DNA from: Gammaproteobacteria bacterium
GTDB taxonomy: Bacteria > Pseudomonadota > Gammaproteobacteria > PS1 > Pseudothioglobaceae
NCBI GenBank assembly: GCA_029941485.1
Contig: JAPYOZ010000028.1
Location: 1 to 13,399, forward strand
Direction: 5' to 3'
DNA length: 13,399 nucleotides
Positions 1 to 6,522 of the stretch are shown piece after piece; the stretch's first letter is position 1, and each line of letters opens with the position of its first letter. The position numbers and the translations under genes are program-made. A model generated the notes under the pieces. It searched no databases. It was not told where the DNA came from and saw only the letters and a list, made by a program, of their open reading frames with translations.

Positions 1-13
1 ACTCGGGTTTTTT
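1..13 (+). terminator. Possible 3' half of a terminator from an upstream gene
   Basis: The window opens with ACTCGGG followed by a run of six or more T, the form of the descending arm and U-tract of a Rho-independent terminator read on the plus strand. The ascending arm would lie outside the window, so it cannot be checked. From here to the hairpin at 103 the sequence is A+T-rich and I see no gene. Confidence 0.3.
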
Positions 14-102
14 ATTGTATAAAATATCAAAAATAATCAAAATAAAGCTAAATTTGATAAAAAATAACCACTTTTATGCTTATAAATGCGGTTTTAAAGA
101 CA

Positions 103-139
103 AAAATACCCACTAAATTGTGTTTTTAGTGGGTATTTT
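103..139. terminator. Bidirectional Rho-independent terminator, 15-bp stem
   Basis: Perfect inverted repeat: arm AAAATACCCACTAAA at 103-117, 7-base loop, arm TTTAGTGGGTATTTT at 125-139. The stem has a short GC core flanked by A/T runs, so each strand ends in a U-rich tail. It lies about 80 bases beyond the stop of the minus-strand cytidylyltransferase gene and is its likely terminator. It could also serve a plus-strand gene left of the window. The arm at 125-139 recurs exactly at 1341-1355, where it has no pairing partner. Confidence 0.8.
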
Positions 140-182
140 GAAAAATTTAAGAAATTTTACGAATGGATTTTTTTGCTTACTT
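123..182. repeat. Left copy of a diverged direct repeat resembling the argG 3' flank
   Basis: Three blocks here occur in the same order and orientation at 1339-1440. The 17-mer TTTTTAGTGGGTATTTT (123-139) begins a 32-base block with 28 identities to 1339-1370. An AAATTTTA block follows (153-160 here, 1412-1419 on the right). TTGCTTACTT (173-182) then matches 1431-1440, which on the minus strand contains the last codon and stop of argG. The left copy is about 40 bases shorter because it lacks the hairpin found at 1362-1401. The middle block is low complexity, so the weight rests on the two outer blocks. Confidence 0.6.
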
Positions 183-216
183 ATATGTTGATTTTTAAGA
201 AAGAAACGTATTTCAG

Positions 217-639
217 TTAATTTTTTTGAAGTTGAGCGATAACATCTTTCTTTATTTGAGTCGATGAATTTTTTGGGCTATATTTAATTTGAACCACTTT
301 TTTTCCTACCGCATTAAAATAGTTTTCCACATCTTGATTGTGTGGCTTTCTGCCCCAATCTTCCCCGATAACAAAAATATCGGCCTTAACCTTCTTACAA
401 ACACTCAAATAATCTAGCTCATGATATGGGATTACAATATCCACACAACTTAATGCCTGAAGCATCTCTATGCGTTGCTCAAGTGGAATGACGGGGATAT
501 TGGGCTTGTACAGTTTAACCACTTCATCTGAAGCAACACCAACGGCAACCTTATCACCTAAAGTGGCGCAATATTCCAATAATGCAAGATGTCCAACATG
601 CAATAAATCAAACGTACCTACTGTATATACAACTGTCAT
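217..639 (-). CDS. TagD-like cytidylyltransferase (glycerol-3-phosphate cytidylyltransferase family)
   Basis: A 140-residue nucleotidyltransferase, the usual length of single-domain TagD-type enzymes. It has the N-terminal GTFDLLHVGH signature (HxGH at residues 14-17) that binds the nucleotide phosphates, an R-containing helix around residue 56, GEDW at 92-95 and a C-terminal SSTQIKK at 125-131, equivalent to the ISTTKIK motif of TagD. The family transfers CMP from CTP to a small phospho-alcohol; the residues visible here do not settle whether that is glycerol-3-phosphate, phosphoethanolamine or another substrate. ATG start with AGGA about ten bases upstream. It is the last gene of a pair, 44 bases after a CDP-alcohol phosphatidyltransferase, which suggests its CDP-linked product is used by that enzyme. 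An adenylyltransferase of the same fold is the main alternative. Confidence 0.85.
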   Translation of the reverse strand: MTVVYTVGTFDLLHVGHLALLEYCATLGDKVAVGVASDEVVKLYKPNIPVIPLEQRIEMLQALSCVDIVIPYHELDYLSVCKKVKADIFVIGEDWGRKPHNQDVENYFNAVGKKVVQIKYSPKNSSTQIKKDVIAQLQKN

Positions 640-683
640 TGCGTTTAATTCCTAAATTGATGTGACGTTTACTATTACCCCTT

Positions 684-1328
684 CTATAAAAGCTTCCAGC
701 TATAGATAGCTGTTATTGCCAATGTATAAATTACAAGCATATAAACATTGAAAGTACTTCCAGAAAGTTTTGGTGTTTTAATTTCTGAAACATTTAGAGC
801 TGCTAGACCTAGACAACTGACATACAGAATAACTGAAAAAACACCTTGACTAAACATACTTTCAAAAATAAATATAAAAACCAATATTAAATTATTATTA
901 TCAAGTGCCATTCCCGTATATTTTGTACCACCAGAAAGCCCGTAAGTATTGAAATAACTCAATCGAATAGCGCTAGCAGAAATAATAACAAACGCGCCTA
1001 GCAAAAATATAGGCTCAAATTCACCATAGCTCAAAAGAAGAATGGCAGGAGAGACGCCATAGTTCACAATATCTATCAATGAATCAAGTTGTCCGCCAAA
1101 AAACCCTTGCTTGCTAGTACGCCCCTTTATTCTTCGGGCGGCTAACCCATCTGCCCAATCAAATGCAACAGCCCAAACCATGCCAATCATGGCAGCATAA
1201 TAAATACCTAATATACTGAAATAAATAGCCAATATTGTGCAGGCCAATCCTGCAAGCGAAAGCAGATTAGGAACATCTTTTACAAATGATAGAATGGTTG
1301 GTTGTAGCTCTTTGCTGTTGGTCGTCAT
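684..1328 (-). CDS. CDP-alcohol phosphatidyltransferase, phosphatidylserine-synthase-like
   Basis: An integral membrane enzyme of 214 residues from this start, with about six hydrophobic segments. It carries the CDP-alcohol phosphotransferase signature: DG at 60-61, AR at 64-65, then G78, D82 and D86, whose aspartates bind the catalytic metals. The stretch LDSLIDIVNYGVSPA after it resembles PssA-type enzymes. The AR-to-G spacing is 12 residues rather than the classic 8. A longer spacing also occurs, as I recall, in some Firmicutes-type PssA proteins. A GTG start at 1373 would add 15 residues, but that codon lies inside a terminator-like hairpin and the extension is poorly conserved-looking, so I prefer ATG at 1328; no clear ribosome site supports either. 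The substrate (serine with CDP-DAG, or a CDP-alcohol with diacylglycerol) is undetermined. The cytidylyltransferase gene follows 44 bases downstream. Confidence 0.85.
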   Translation of the reverse strand: MTTNSKELQPTILSFVKDVPNLLSLAGLACTILAIYFSILGIYYAAMIGMVWAVAFDWADGLAARRIKGRTSKQGFFGGQLDSLIDIVNYGVSPAILLLSYGEFEPIFLLGAFVIISASAIRLSYFNTYGLSGGTKYTGMALDNNNLILVFIFIFESMFSQGVFSVILYVSCLGLAALNVSEIKTPKLSGSTFNVYMLVIYTLAITAIYSWKLL

Positions 1329-1338
1329 ATTGGATATT

Positions 1339-1440
1339 TTTTTAGTGGGTATTTTTAAAAACTCAAGGAACACGTTAGCTTCGTCTAAAAGACGCCTTGA
1401 GGTGTTGTTTAAATTTTAAGAGTATCCTGCTTGCTTACTT
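1339..1440. repeat. Right copy of the diverged direct repeat, at the argG 3' end
   Basis: Counterpart of 123-182. Shared blocks: 1339-1370 (28 of 32 bases identical to 123-154), AAATTTTA at 1412-1419, and TTGCTTACTT at 1431-1440. The last includes, on the minus strand, the final Lys codon and TAA of argG. The extra ~40 bases in this copy hold the hairpin at 1362-1401. Together the two copies bracket the phosphatidyltransferase/cytidylyltransferase pair almost exactly. Confidence 0.6.
1362..1401 (-). terminator. Terminator-like hairpin downstream of argG
   Basis: On the minus strand CTCAAGG (1401-1395) can pair with CCTTGAG (1368-1362), followed at once by TTTTT. A small inner hairpin CGTCT-TTT-AGACG... 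(1394-1382) stacks next to the 5' arm, leaving 13 unpaired bases on the other side. The position, 34 bases after the argG stop, suits an argG terminator, but the large asymmetric loop makes it weaker than the hairpin at 103-139. A further CTCAAGG copy in the argG 3' coding end (1452-1446) could compete for pairing. Confidence 0.4.
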
Positions 1441-2646
1441 TAAAGCCTTGAGGCGTAGGCGCAGTGCATTAAGCTTGATAAAACCTGCTGCATCTTTTTG
1501 ATCATAAGCGCCTTCATCATCTTCAAAGGTGGCAATTTTTTCACTAAACAGAGAGTCGTCAGATTTGCGCCCTACAACTGTTATCCCACCTTTGTAAAGC
1601 TTGAGACGAACTGTGCCGTTGACAGTTTCCTGTGTTTTATCAATCGCTGCTTGGAGCATTTCACGTTCTGGTGCAAACCAGAAGCCGTTATAAATCATCT
1701 TGGCGTATTTTGGCATGAGCTCATCTTTAAGATGTGCTGCTTCACGATCAAGTGTAAGGCTTTCCATTGCACGATGCGCTTTAAGCATGACAGTGCCTGC
1801 TGGTGTTTCATAACAACCACGTGATTTCATACCGACAAAACGGTTCTCAACAATATCATCACGACCAATACCATGTGCACCCGCACGCTGGTTTAACACT
1901 TCCATCACCGTGGCGGGGCTCATTTCCTCGCCATCAATGGCAACGATATCACCTTTCCCATAAGTGATTTCAATGTATTCAGCTTTGTCAGGTGCATTTT
2001 CCGGGGAAACTGTCCAACGCCACATATCATCTTCTGGCTCAGCCCAAGGGTCTTCCAGAATATCGCCTTCATAAGAAATGTGCAGTAAATTTGCATCCAT
2101 CGAATATGGGGATTTTTTGTTTTGTTTTTTGTAATCAATCTCAATACCATGACTTTCTGCATAATTCATCAAACTCTCACGAGAAGACAACTCCCATTCA
2201 CGCCACGGTGCAATCACTTGAATATCAGCATTGAGCGCATAAGCATTCAGTTCGAAACGCACTTGATCGTTACCCTTTCCAGTCGCGCCATGAGAAATAG
2301 CATCTGCACCCACCTCGTTAGCAATCTCTACCAAACGCTTAGAAATCAGCGGACGAGCGATAGAAGTGCCGAGTAAATACTCGCCCTCATAAATTGCATT
2401 CGCACGAAACATTGGAAAGACAAAATCACGTGCAAATTCTTCACGTAAATCTTCAATAAAAATTTGTTTAACACCGGCCGCTTTTGCTTTAGCACGTGCA
2501 GGCTCCACCTCTTCGCCTTGACCAATATCAGCCGTAAAGGTAACCACTTCGCACTGATAAGTGTCCTGCAACCATTTGACAATAATGCTGGTATCTAATC
2601 CACCCGAATAAGCGAGCACTACTTTATTTATTTTTGTTTTATTCAT
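1435..2646 (-). CDS. argG: Argininosuccinate synthase
   Basis: Catalyses ATP-dependent condensation of citrulline and aspartate to argininosuccinate, the penultimate step of arginine synthesis, in the cytoplasm. The 403-residue length fits the common short ArgG type rather than the longer E. coli type. The PP-loop AYSGGLDTS is at residues 12-20, GATGKGNDQVRFE at 120-132, and the SPYSMDANLLHISYEG segment near 179-194 is typical of the family. The ATG overlaps the upstream DUF2914 gene's TGA as ATGA, so translation is probably coupled. It appears to be the last gene of a Sel1-repeat/YcgN/DUF2914/argG transcript; a terminator-like hairpin follows. The sequence is intact with no missing motif. 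Confidence 0.97.
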   Translation of the reverse strand: MNKTKINKVVLAYSGGLDTSIIVKWLQDTYQCEVVTFTADIGQGEEVEPARAKAKAAGVKQIFIEDLREEFARDFVFPMFRANAIYEGEYLLGTSIARPLISKRLVEIANEVGADAISHGATGKGNDQVRFELNAYALNADIQVIAPWREWELSSRESLMNYAESHGIEIDYKKQNKKSPYSMDANLLHISYEGDILEDPWAEPEDDMWRWTVSPENAPDKAEYIEITYGKGDIVAIDGEEMSPATVMEVLNQRAGAHGIGRDDIVENRFVGMKSRGCYETPAGTVMLKAHRAMESLTLDREAAHLKDELMPKYAKMIYNGFWFAPEREMLQAAIDKTQETVNGTVRLKLYKGGITVVGRKSDDSLFSEKIATFEDDEGAYDQKDAAGFIKLNALRLRLKALK

Positions 2647-3032
2647 TTTTTATTTCCAAATTCAAACGTTTTTGTCAGTAACACTTGATTGTGTTGATTT
2701 ACCACTTCAACCGTCCACTGCCCTGTCCATGTGTGCCAAAGATTTTTACTTGACCAAATACGCCAGCGTTTACCTTTAATGTCAAAACTGATTTCTGCCT
2801 TAACCTTATCCTTGTAAATCCAACGATGAGTAATGGTATCACCTGTTAGATTGCGGATATTGGTAAAAAAGTAAATTTTACCTAAAGAATCATCGGCCCC
2901 TGTTACTATCTCAATGGGCGCTCTATCTTCAACAGATTTAGAAAATACCGCTTGAGAAATATTTTCATGTGGCCACTCACCAAAAACTTTAGTGGTTAGT
3001 AATAACAACAACAGAACTATTTTTTTATTCAT
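2643..3032 (-). CDS. DUF2914 family protein, probably exported
   Basis: A 129-residue protein beginning with a short basic N-terminus and a strongly hydrophobic leucine run ending near VFGEWP, which reads as a cleavable signal peptide or a single anchor. The rest matches the DUF2914 pattern as I know it: FFTNIRNLTGDTITHRW, then KGKRWRIWSSKNL, WTGQWTVEV and a final strand. This small beta-rich domain of unknown function is usually periplasmic or membrane-linked. A TTG at 3044 would add four residues, but ATG at 3032 has GGTGA just upstream and forms a TAATG overlap with the preceding YcgN stop, so I use it. Its TGA overlaps the argG start. No function can be assigned; the link to argG may be positional only. 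Confidence 0.85.
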   Translation of the reverse strand: MNKKIVLLLLLLTTKVFGEWPHENISQAVFSKSVEDRAPIEIVTGADDSLGKIYFFTNIRNLTGDTITHRWIYKDKVKAEISFDIKGKRWRIWSSKNLWHTWTGQWTVEVVNQHNQVLLTKTFEFGNKK

Positions 3033-3490
3033 TAATTCACCCAAGTAATAACATGTTTATCAATATCTTGCTCTTCCACCTCATCATCCCTAAAGGTGCG
3101 GCCACGTACAGAAATACCCGCTAAATGCACTGAATTTACATCACCACTAATCAGTGGGTGCCAATCAAACAAATCCTTGCCTTCGGATAATAACCGATAA
3201 GCACAAGTCTCTGGGAGCCAATTAAATTTATCGCCCCAATTAGGATTAATGGTGAGGCAATCCGGCACTAAGGATTGACGCGTATCGTAATGTGGGCATT
3301 GGCAAGTCTCTTCATCAAGATAACGACAAGCCACATCAGTGAAATAAATCTCATCGGTATCTTCGTCTTCTAGTTTGTGCAAACAGCAACGGCCACAGCC
3401 ATCACATAACGACTCCCACTGTGATTTGCTCATCTGTTCAAGAGAAAGGGTTTGCCAAAAATGTTTGGTTGAATTTTGCATAACTGACAT
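3032..3490 (-). CDS. YcgN/UPF0260 cysteine-cluster protein
   Basis: A 152-residue cytoplasmic protein, close to the length of E. coli YcgN. Its hallmark is CDGCGRCC (C29, C32, C35, C36) near the N-terminus, followed by C55, C63, C65, C78 and C96, the pattern of the UPF0260 branch of the YkgJ-like CxxCxxCC family, thought to bind zinc or an iron-sulfur centre. The middle segment with CLTINP, WLPETCAYR and the C-terminal DWHPLISG-like region also fit the family. The molecular role is not established. ATG at 3490 lies one base after the Sel1-repeat gene's stop; a second in-frame ATG at 3481 is possible. It overlaps the DUF2914 gene by one base (TAATG). Confidence 0.9.
   Translation of the reverse strand: MSVMQNSTKHFWQTLSLEQMSKSQWESLCDGCGRCCLHKLEDEDTDEIYFTDVACRYLDEETCQCPHYDTRQSLVPDCLTINPNWGDKFNWLPETCAYRLLSEGKDLFDWHPLISGDVNSVHLAGISVRGRTFRDDEVEEQDIDKHVITWVN
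3037..3041 (-). promoter_or_regulatory. Ribosome binding site GGTGA for the DUF2914 gene
   Basis: On the minus strand GGTGA lies four bases before ATG at 3032. It lies between the alternative TTG at 3044 and the ATG, so it favours the ATG as start. It sits within the end of the upstream coding region. Confidence 0.55.
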
Positions 3491-3491
3491 A

Positions 3492-5579
3492 TTACTTTAA
3501 TCTAGAGATTAAATATTGCAAAATTTGCTTGCCTTCTTGATTGCCTTTTCTGGCTGAAGTGCTGGCCCAAAAACGTGCTTTTTCATAATCAGATTCAACA
3601 CCAATGCCATTAAGGTACATCATTGCTAGGCCATTTTGCGACTGAGTAAGGCCTTGTTTAGCCGACTCTTTCATTAACAGAAATGCTTTTTTATTATCTT
3701 TACTGACGATGCTACCTAAGCTATAAATTGTACTCAAATTATGTTGAGCAACCGGATTACCTTGTGTTGCGCTCATGGTTAGTTTTTCCAAATTAGTCAT
3801 GACTTTAGTATTACTTTCCAACGATTCAGTGATTAAGTTTTGATTAGGAATAAAGCTAGTAATCTTATCACTCAGTATTTGATTTTCCAATAGGGAGTTA
3901 TTGATCTGCTTGGTTTCTTTTTTTGCCACTAATTCAGCGTTAATTGTTTTTAGCTCATCCTCTGCCATTTTGTCCGCTATTTCTTTGTAAATATTTTCTA
4001 ACAATTGTTTGGCTGGCGAATGATTTTGCTTGGCAGACAAAGTCAGCCACATCATTGCCTCTTGTGGCATTGATTGCTTGTGATAAAGTTGCCCCAACTG
4101 ATACTGAGCAATGGCATATCCGCCCTCTGAAGCTTTAAACAAATAAATCCTAGCCAAGGCTTCATCTTTATCTACAACCTCACCTTGACTATAAATTTTG
4201 TGCAATTGATGTTGCGCAGACGAATGCCCTTGAGTGGATAAATTAAGCAATATGGAGAGTGCTTTAGTTGTGTCTTTCTCTATTCCCTGACCTTCGACTA
4301 ACAACAATGCTAGATGGTATTTAGCCTCTAAATTACCTTGATCGGCTGACTTCTGATACCAAAAATATTCTTGTTCAATGTCTTTTTCCACACCTTGGCC
4401 TAACTTGTAACTAAGTGCTAAAGTGTATTGTGCTAATGCATGGCCACCTTTAGATGCCTTAAGTAGCCACTCAACTGCTTTTTTATCATCTCGATCAAAC
4501 CCCTCACCACGAAAATATCGCTGTGCCAGGGCGTATTGGGATCTTGCATAATCTTGATTGGCTGATTTCTCATACAGTGAAATTGCACGTTCAATGTCTT
4601 TTTCAACGCCTATGCCTTTTAAATAAAGAACCGCTAAATTGTATTGCGCCTGTGCGTGCCCTTGGTCCACTGCTTTTTGATACCAATGCACCGCTTTAGA
4701 TAAATCACGCTCAACTTGAATACTTTGACGATAAATAAGACCCAGCAAGAACTGTGCATGAACATCGTCCTGTTCAGCCGCTAAAAGCGCCCAATTAAAT
4801 GCATTAACATCATCCTGATCAACTAAATAACCTTGGTAGTATAAATTTGCTAAGTAAGATTGAGCAATGGCAAGTCCTTGTTTGGCTGATTTTTTATACA
4901 AATCAACGGCCCTATTAACGTAACCCTCACGTTCAGAAAAATTAGCAAAATAATACTGTGCTTGTGCATCGCCTTGTTTGATTGATTTTTCATACCAATG
5001 TTTAGCCAGTAGTGGATTTTTCTCAACGCCGATACCAGAATCATAGATCTTTGCTAGGCTCAATTGCGCCCGAACGTGCTTTAATTTTGCCGCTTTTTCA
5101 TACCAGTAATGGGCTTTTGTGTTATCGACTACCACTTCATCGCCTATGCTGTACATTGTTGCTAGCTGGTATTGTGCATCAACAAAATCTTGTTCGGCAG
5201 ATTTCTCGTACCAATCGAGTGCTATTTCTAAATCTTTGTTAGTATTAATACCTTGATGATAATCCTTTGCCAAAATAAACTGTGCTTTTGGATAGCCTTG
5301 CTTTGCAACTTGAGAATACCAATACAATGCTAATCTTGGATTAGTCTTAACGTTAATACCCTTTTGATACATATTGGCCAAACTAAATTGTGCCCTTGCA
5401 TCGCCACTCTTGGCGGATTTTTCCAACTTAGTTAGTAATTGCTTTGACGATAAAGACTGGGTGTTGTTTGATTGTCCTAGCTGCTGTTTGATGATTTTGT
5501 AATCATTTTTAGGTTGCAAAATTTGTAACGCTTGTACATTCAAACCAAACAATAGAATCAAAAAAAATAATTTAATCAT
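3492..5579 (-). CDS. Secreted Sel1-repeat (SLR) protein, about 15 repeats
   Basis: A 695-residue protein made almost wholly of Sel1-like helical-hairpin repeats. A hydrophobic N-terminus (IKLFFLILLFGLNVQA) reads as a signal peptide. Thirteen repeats run without break from about residue 61 to 520, each with the AQxxLAxxYxxG ... A-x-x-W-Y-x-K-S-A-x-Q-G pattern. Eleven are 36 residues; the fifth (205-236) and thirteenth (489-520) are 32, having lost the inter-helix loop. A degenerate repeat and a charged Lys/Glu/Asn-rich linker cover 521-608, then two more repeats (609-680) and a short tail. Such solenoids act as protein-protein scaffolds; some take part in secretion, envelope assembly or host contact. 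No catalytic domain is visible. A TTG at 5591 would add four residues; neither start has a clear ribosome site, and ATG is preferred. First gene of the run leading to argG. Confidence 0.92.
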   Translation of the reverse strand: MIKLFFLILLFGLNVQALQILQPKNDYKIIKQQLGQSNNTQSLSSKQLLTKLEKSAKSGDARAQFSLANMYQKGINVKTNPRLALYWYSQVAKQGYPKAQFILAKDYHQGINTNKDLEIALDWYEKSAEQDFVDAQYQLATMYSIGDEVVVDNTKAHYWYEKAAKLKHVRAQLSLAKIYDSGIGVEKNPLLAKHWYEKSIKQGDAQAQYYFANFSEREGYVNRAVDLYKKSAKQGLAIAQSYLANLYYQGYLVDQDDVNAFNWALLAAEQDDVHAQFLLGLIYRQSIQVERDLSKAVHWYQKAVDQGHAQAQYNLAVLYLKGIGVEKDIERAISLYEKSANQDYARSQYALAQRYFRGEGFDRDDKKAVEWLLKASKGGHALAQYTLALSYKLGQGVEKDIEQEYFWYQKSADQGNLEAKYHLALLLVEGQGIEKDTTKALSILLNLSTQGHSSAQHQLHKIYSQGEVVDKDEALARIYLFKASEGGYAIAQYQLGQLYHKQSMPQEAMMWLTLSAKQNHSPAKQLLENIYKEIADKMAEDELKTINAELVAKKETKQINNSLLENQILSDKITSFIPNQNLITESLESNTKVMTNLEKLTMSATQGNPVAQHNLSTIYSLGSIVSKDNKKAFLLMKESAKQGLTQSQNGLAMMYLNGIGVESDYEKARFWASTSARKGNQEGKQILQYLISRLK

Positions 5580-5643
5580 GGAAAATTTCAAGGTTTTTTA
5601 TCAAAAAATGCAGTATCTGTGTAGGTCTCATTTTAAGGAAATT

Positions 5644-6522
5644 TTAATTAATTTGAGACAATAATCGTTCTATACCTATCGCCACGCCCGAGCATTGTGG
5701 CAAAGAATTTTTCAAGCTAGATAAAAAATCTTTATCTAAATCAACATGTGCTTTACCTAGAGAAGTTCGCTTATTGATTTCATTGTTAAAACGTTGTTGG
5801 TAAATTTCTGCCTCTTGTAATTCGTCGTAGCCATTAGCCACCTCAACCCCATTCAAATATAGCTCAAATCGGTGTGCCACTTGCCCTTCTACTTTGGCTA
5901 AAGCAGACTGCGTTGCCGGGTAATCGTAAATAAAACACAACGGCAACTCTTTTAATTTTGACTCAATCAAATGCGTAAAGAGTAGAATTTGCAAATCTTC
6001 AATCCATTCAAAGTCTGTACTTAGGCTATGTGTCTTGGCAATAACCTTTAACGCTGCAAAGTTAGTATTAAGAATATCAATATCGCCATATTCAAAAAAA
6101 GCTTGTGCATAAGACAGCTTGCTCACTCGACCCTCAATACCTAATGTTTTTAATAGCTGAACCATATCATCCATCAACTGGTGAATATCAAAACCTAGGC
6201 GATAATATTCAAGCATTGTGAACTCATTAAAGTTTTGTGCGCCTTGCTCATTGTCACGGAAAACGGTACAAATTTGATAGATGTCTCCACTGCCATTCGC
6301 CAGTAGTTTTTTCATCTCTAATTCAGGTGAGGTGTGCAAATATTTTGATTTTTTTTCAATGTCTTGATTGACTTGCATTGCAATGCTATCAATATAAACA
6401 TCAGCAGTTGGTGTGTTTAAAAGTTTTGGTGTTTGCACTTCAACGATACTTTGTTGGGAAAAGAATTGTCGTGTTTGTGCTAAAAAATTATCGCGCTTTT
6501 TAAGTGCGTCCCGCGTATTCAT
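5644..6522 (-). CDS. epmA: Elongation factor P--(R)-beta-lysine ligase (EpmA/PoxA/GenX)
   Basis: A class II lysyl-tRNA-synthetase-like catalytic domain without the anticodon-binding domain, 292 residues against 325 in E. coli. Visible motifs: YLHTSPELEMKKLLA near residue 61, FRDNE followed by EFTMLEYYR (motif 2 region) around 88-108, ELPLCFIYDYPATQSALAK in the middle, NGVEVANGYDEL near 224, and GVAIGIER (motif 3) at the end. The enzyme activates (R)-beta-lysine and attaches it to the conserved lysine of EF-P; its substrate is encoded immediately upstream, overlapping by 23 bases. The protein stops right after motif 3 (ends LLSQIN), about 20 residues short of E. coli EpmA at the C-terminus, with no obvious remnant downstream. 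The epmB partner is not in the window. Confidence 0.95.
   Translation of the reverse strand: MNTRDALKKRDNFLAQTRQFFSQQSIVEVQTPKLLNTPTADVYIDSIAMQVNQDIEKKSKYLHTSPELEMKKLLANGSGDIYQICTVFRDNEQGAQNFNEFTMLEYYRLGFDIHQLMDDMVQLLKTLGIEGRVSKLSYAQAFFEYGDIDILNTNFAALKVIAKTHSLSTDFEWIEDLQILLFTHLIESKLKELPLCFIYDYPATQSALAKVEGQVAHRFELYLNGVEVANGYDELQEAEIYQQRFNNEINKRTSLGKAHVDLDKDFLSSLKNSLPQCSGVAIGIERLLSQIN

Noticed and set aside
54..90. Possible plus-strand promoter (TTGATA, then TATGCT or TTATAA) before the hairpin at 103-139, which might produce a tiny RNA
   Set aside because: Spacings of 15 or 20 bases are both off the optimum, the region is A+T-rich so such boxes arise by chance, and a transcript would be only about 50 bases.
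470..655. Open frame on the plus strand opposite the cytidylyltransferase
   Set aside because: It lies wholly antisense to a gene with clear motifs and its translation has no recognisable domain. The same reasoning removes the other plus-strand frames opposite argG, the Sel1 gene, epmA, the HIT gene and rsxD, and the minus-strand frames opposite sucC.
123..1440. A transposon or insertion sequence carrying the phosphatidyltransferase/cytidylyltransferase pair
   Set aside because: No transposase or terminal inverted repeats are present; the flanking repeats are direct, diverged and derived from the argG end, not short target-site duplications.
1920..2582. Minus-strand open frames within argG in another register
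   Set aside because: The argG frame has continuous family motifs here; the alternative frames are compositional shadows.
3492..5579. The DNA-level repetitiveness of the Sel1 gene as a CRISPR or tandem satellite
   Set aside because: The periodicity (~108 bases) comes from protein repeats with much codon divergence, and the frame is open throughout.
5592..5643. Weak hairpin (AAAATG/CATTTT) between epmA and the Sel1 gene as a terminator
   Set aside because: The stem is six A/T-rich pairs with an 18-base loop, and no proper U-tract follows; it is likely to be chance.
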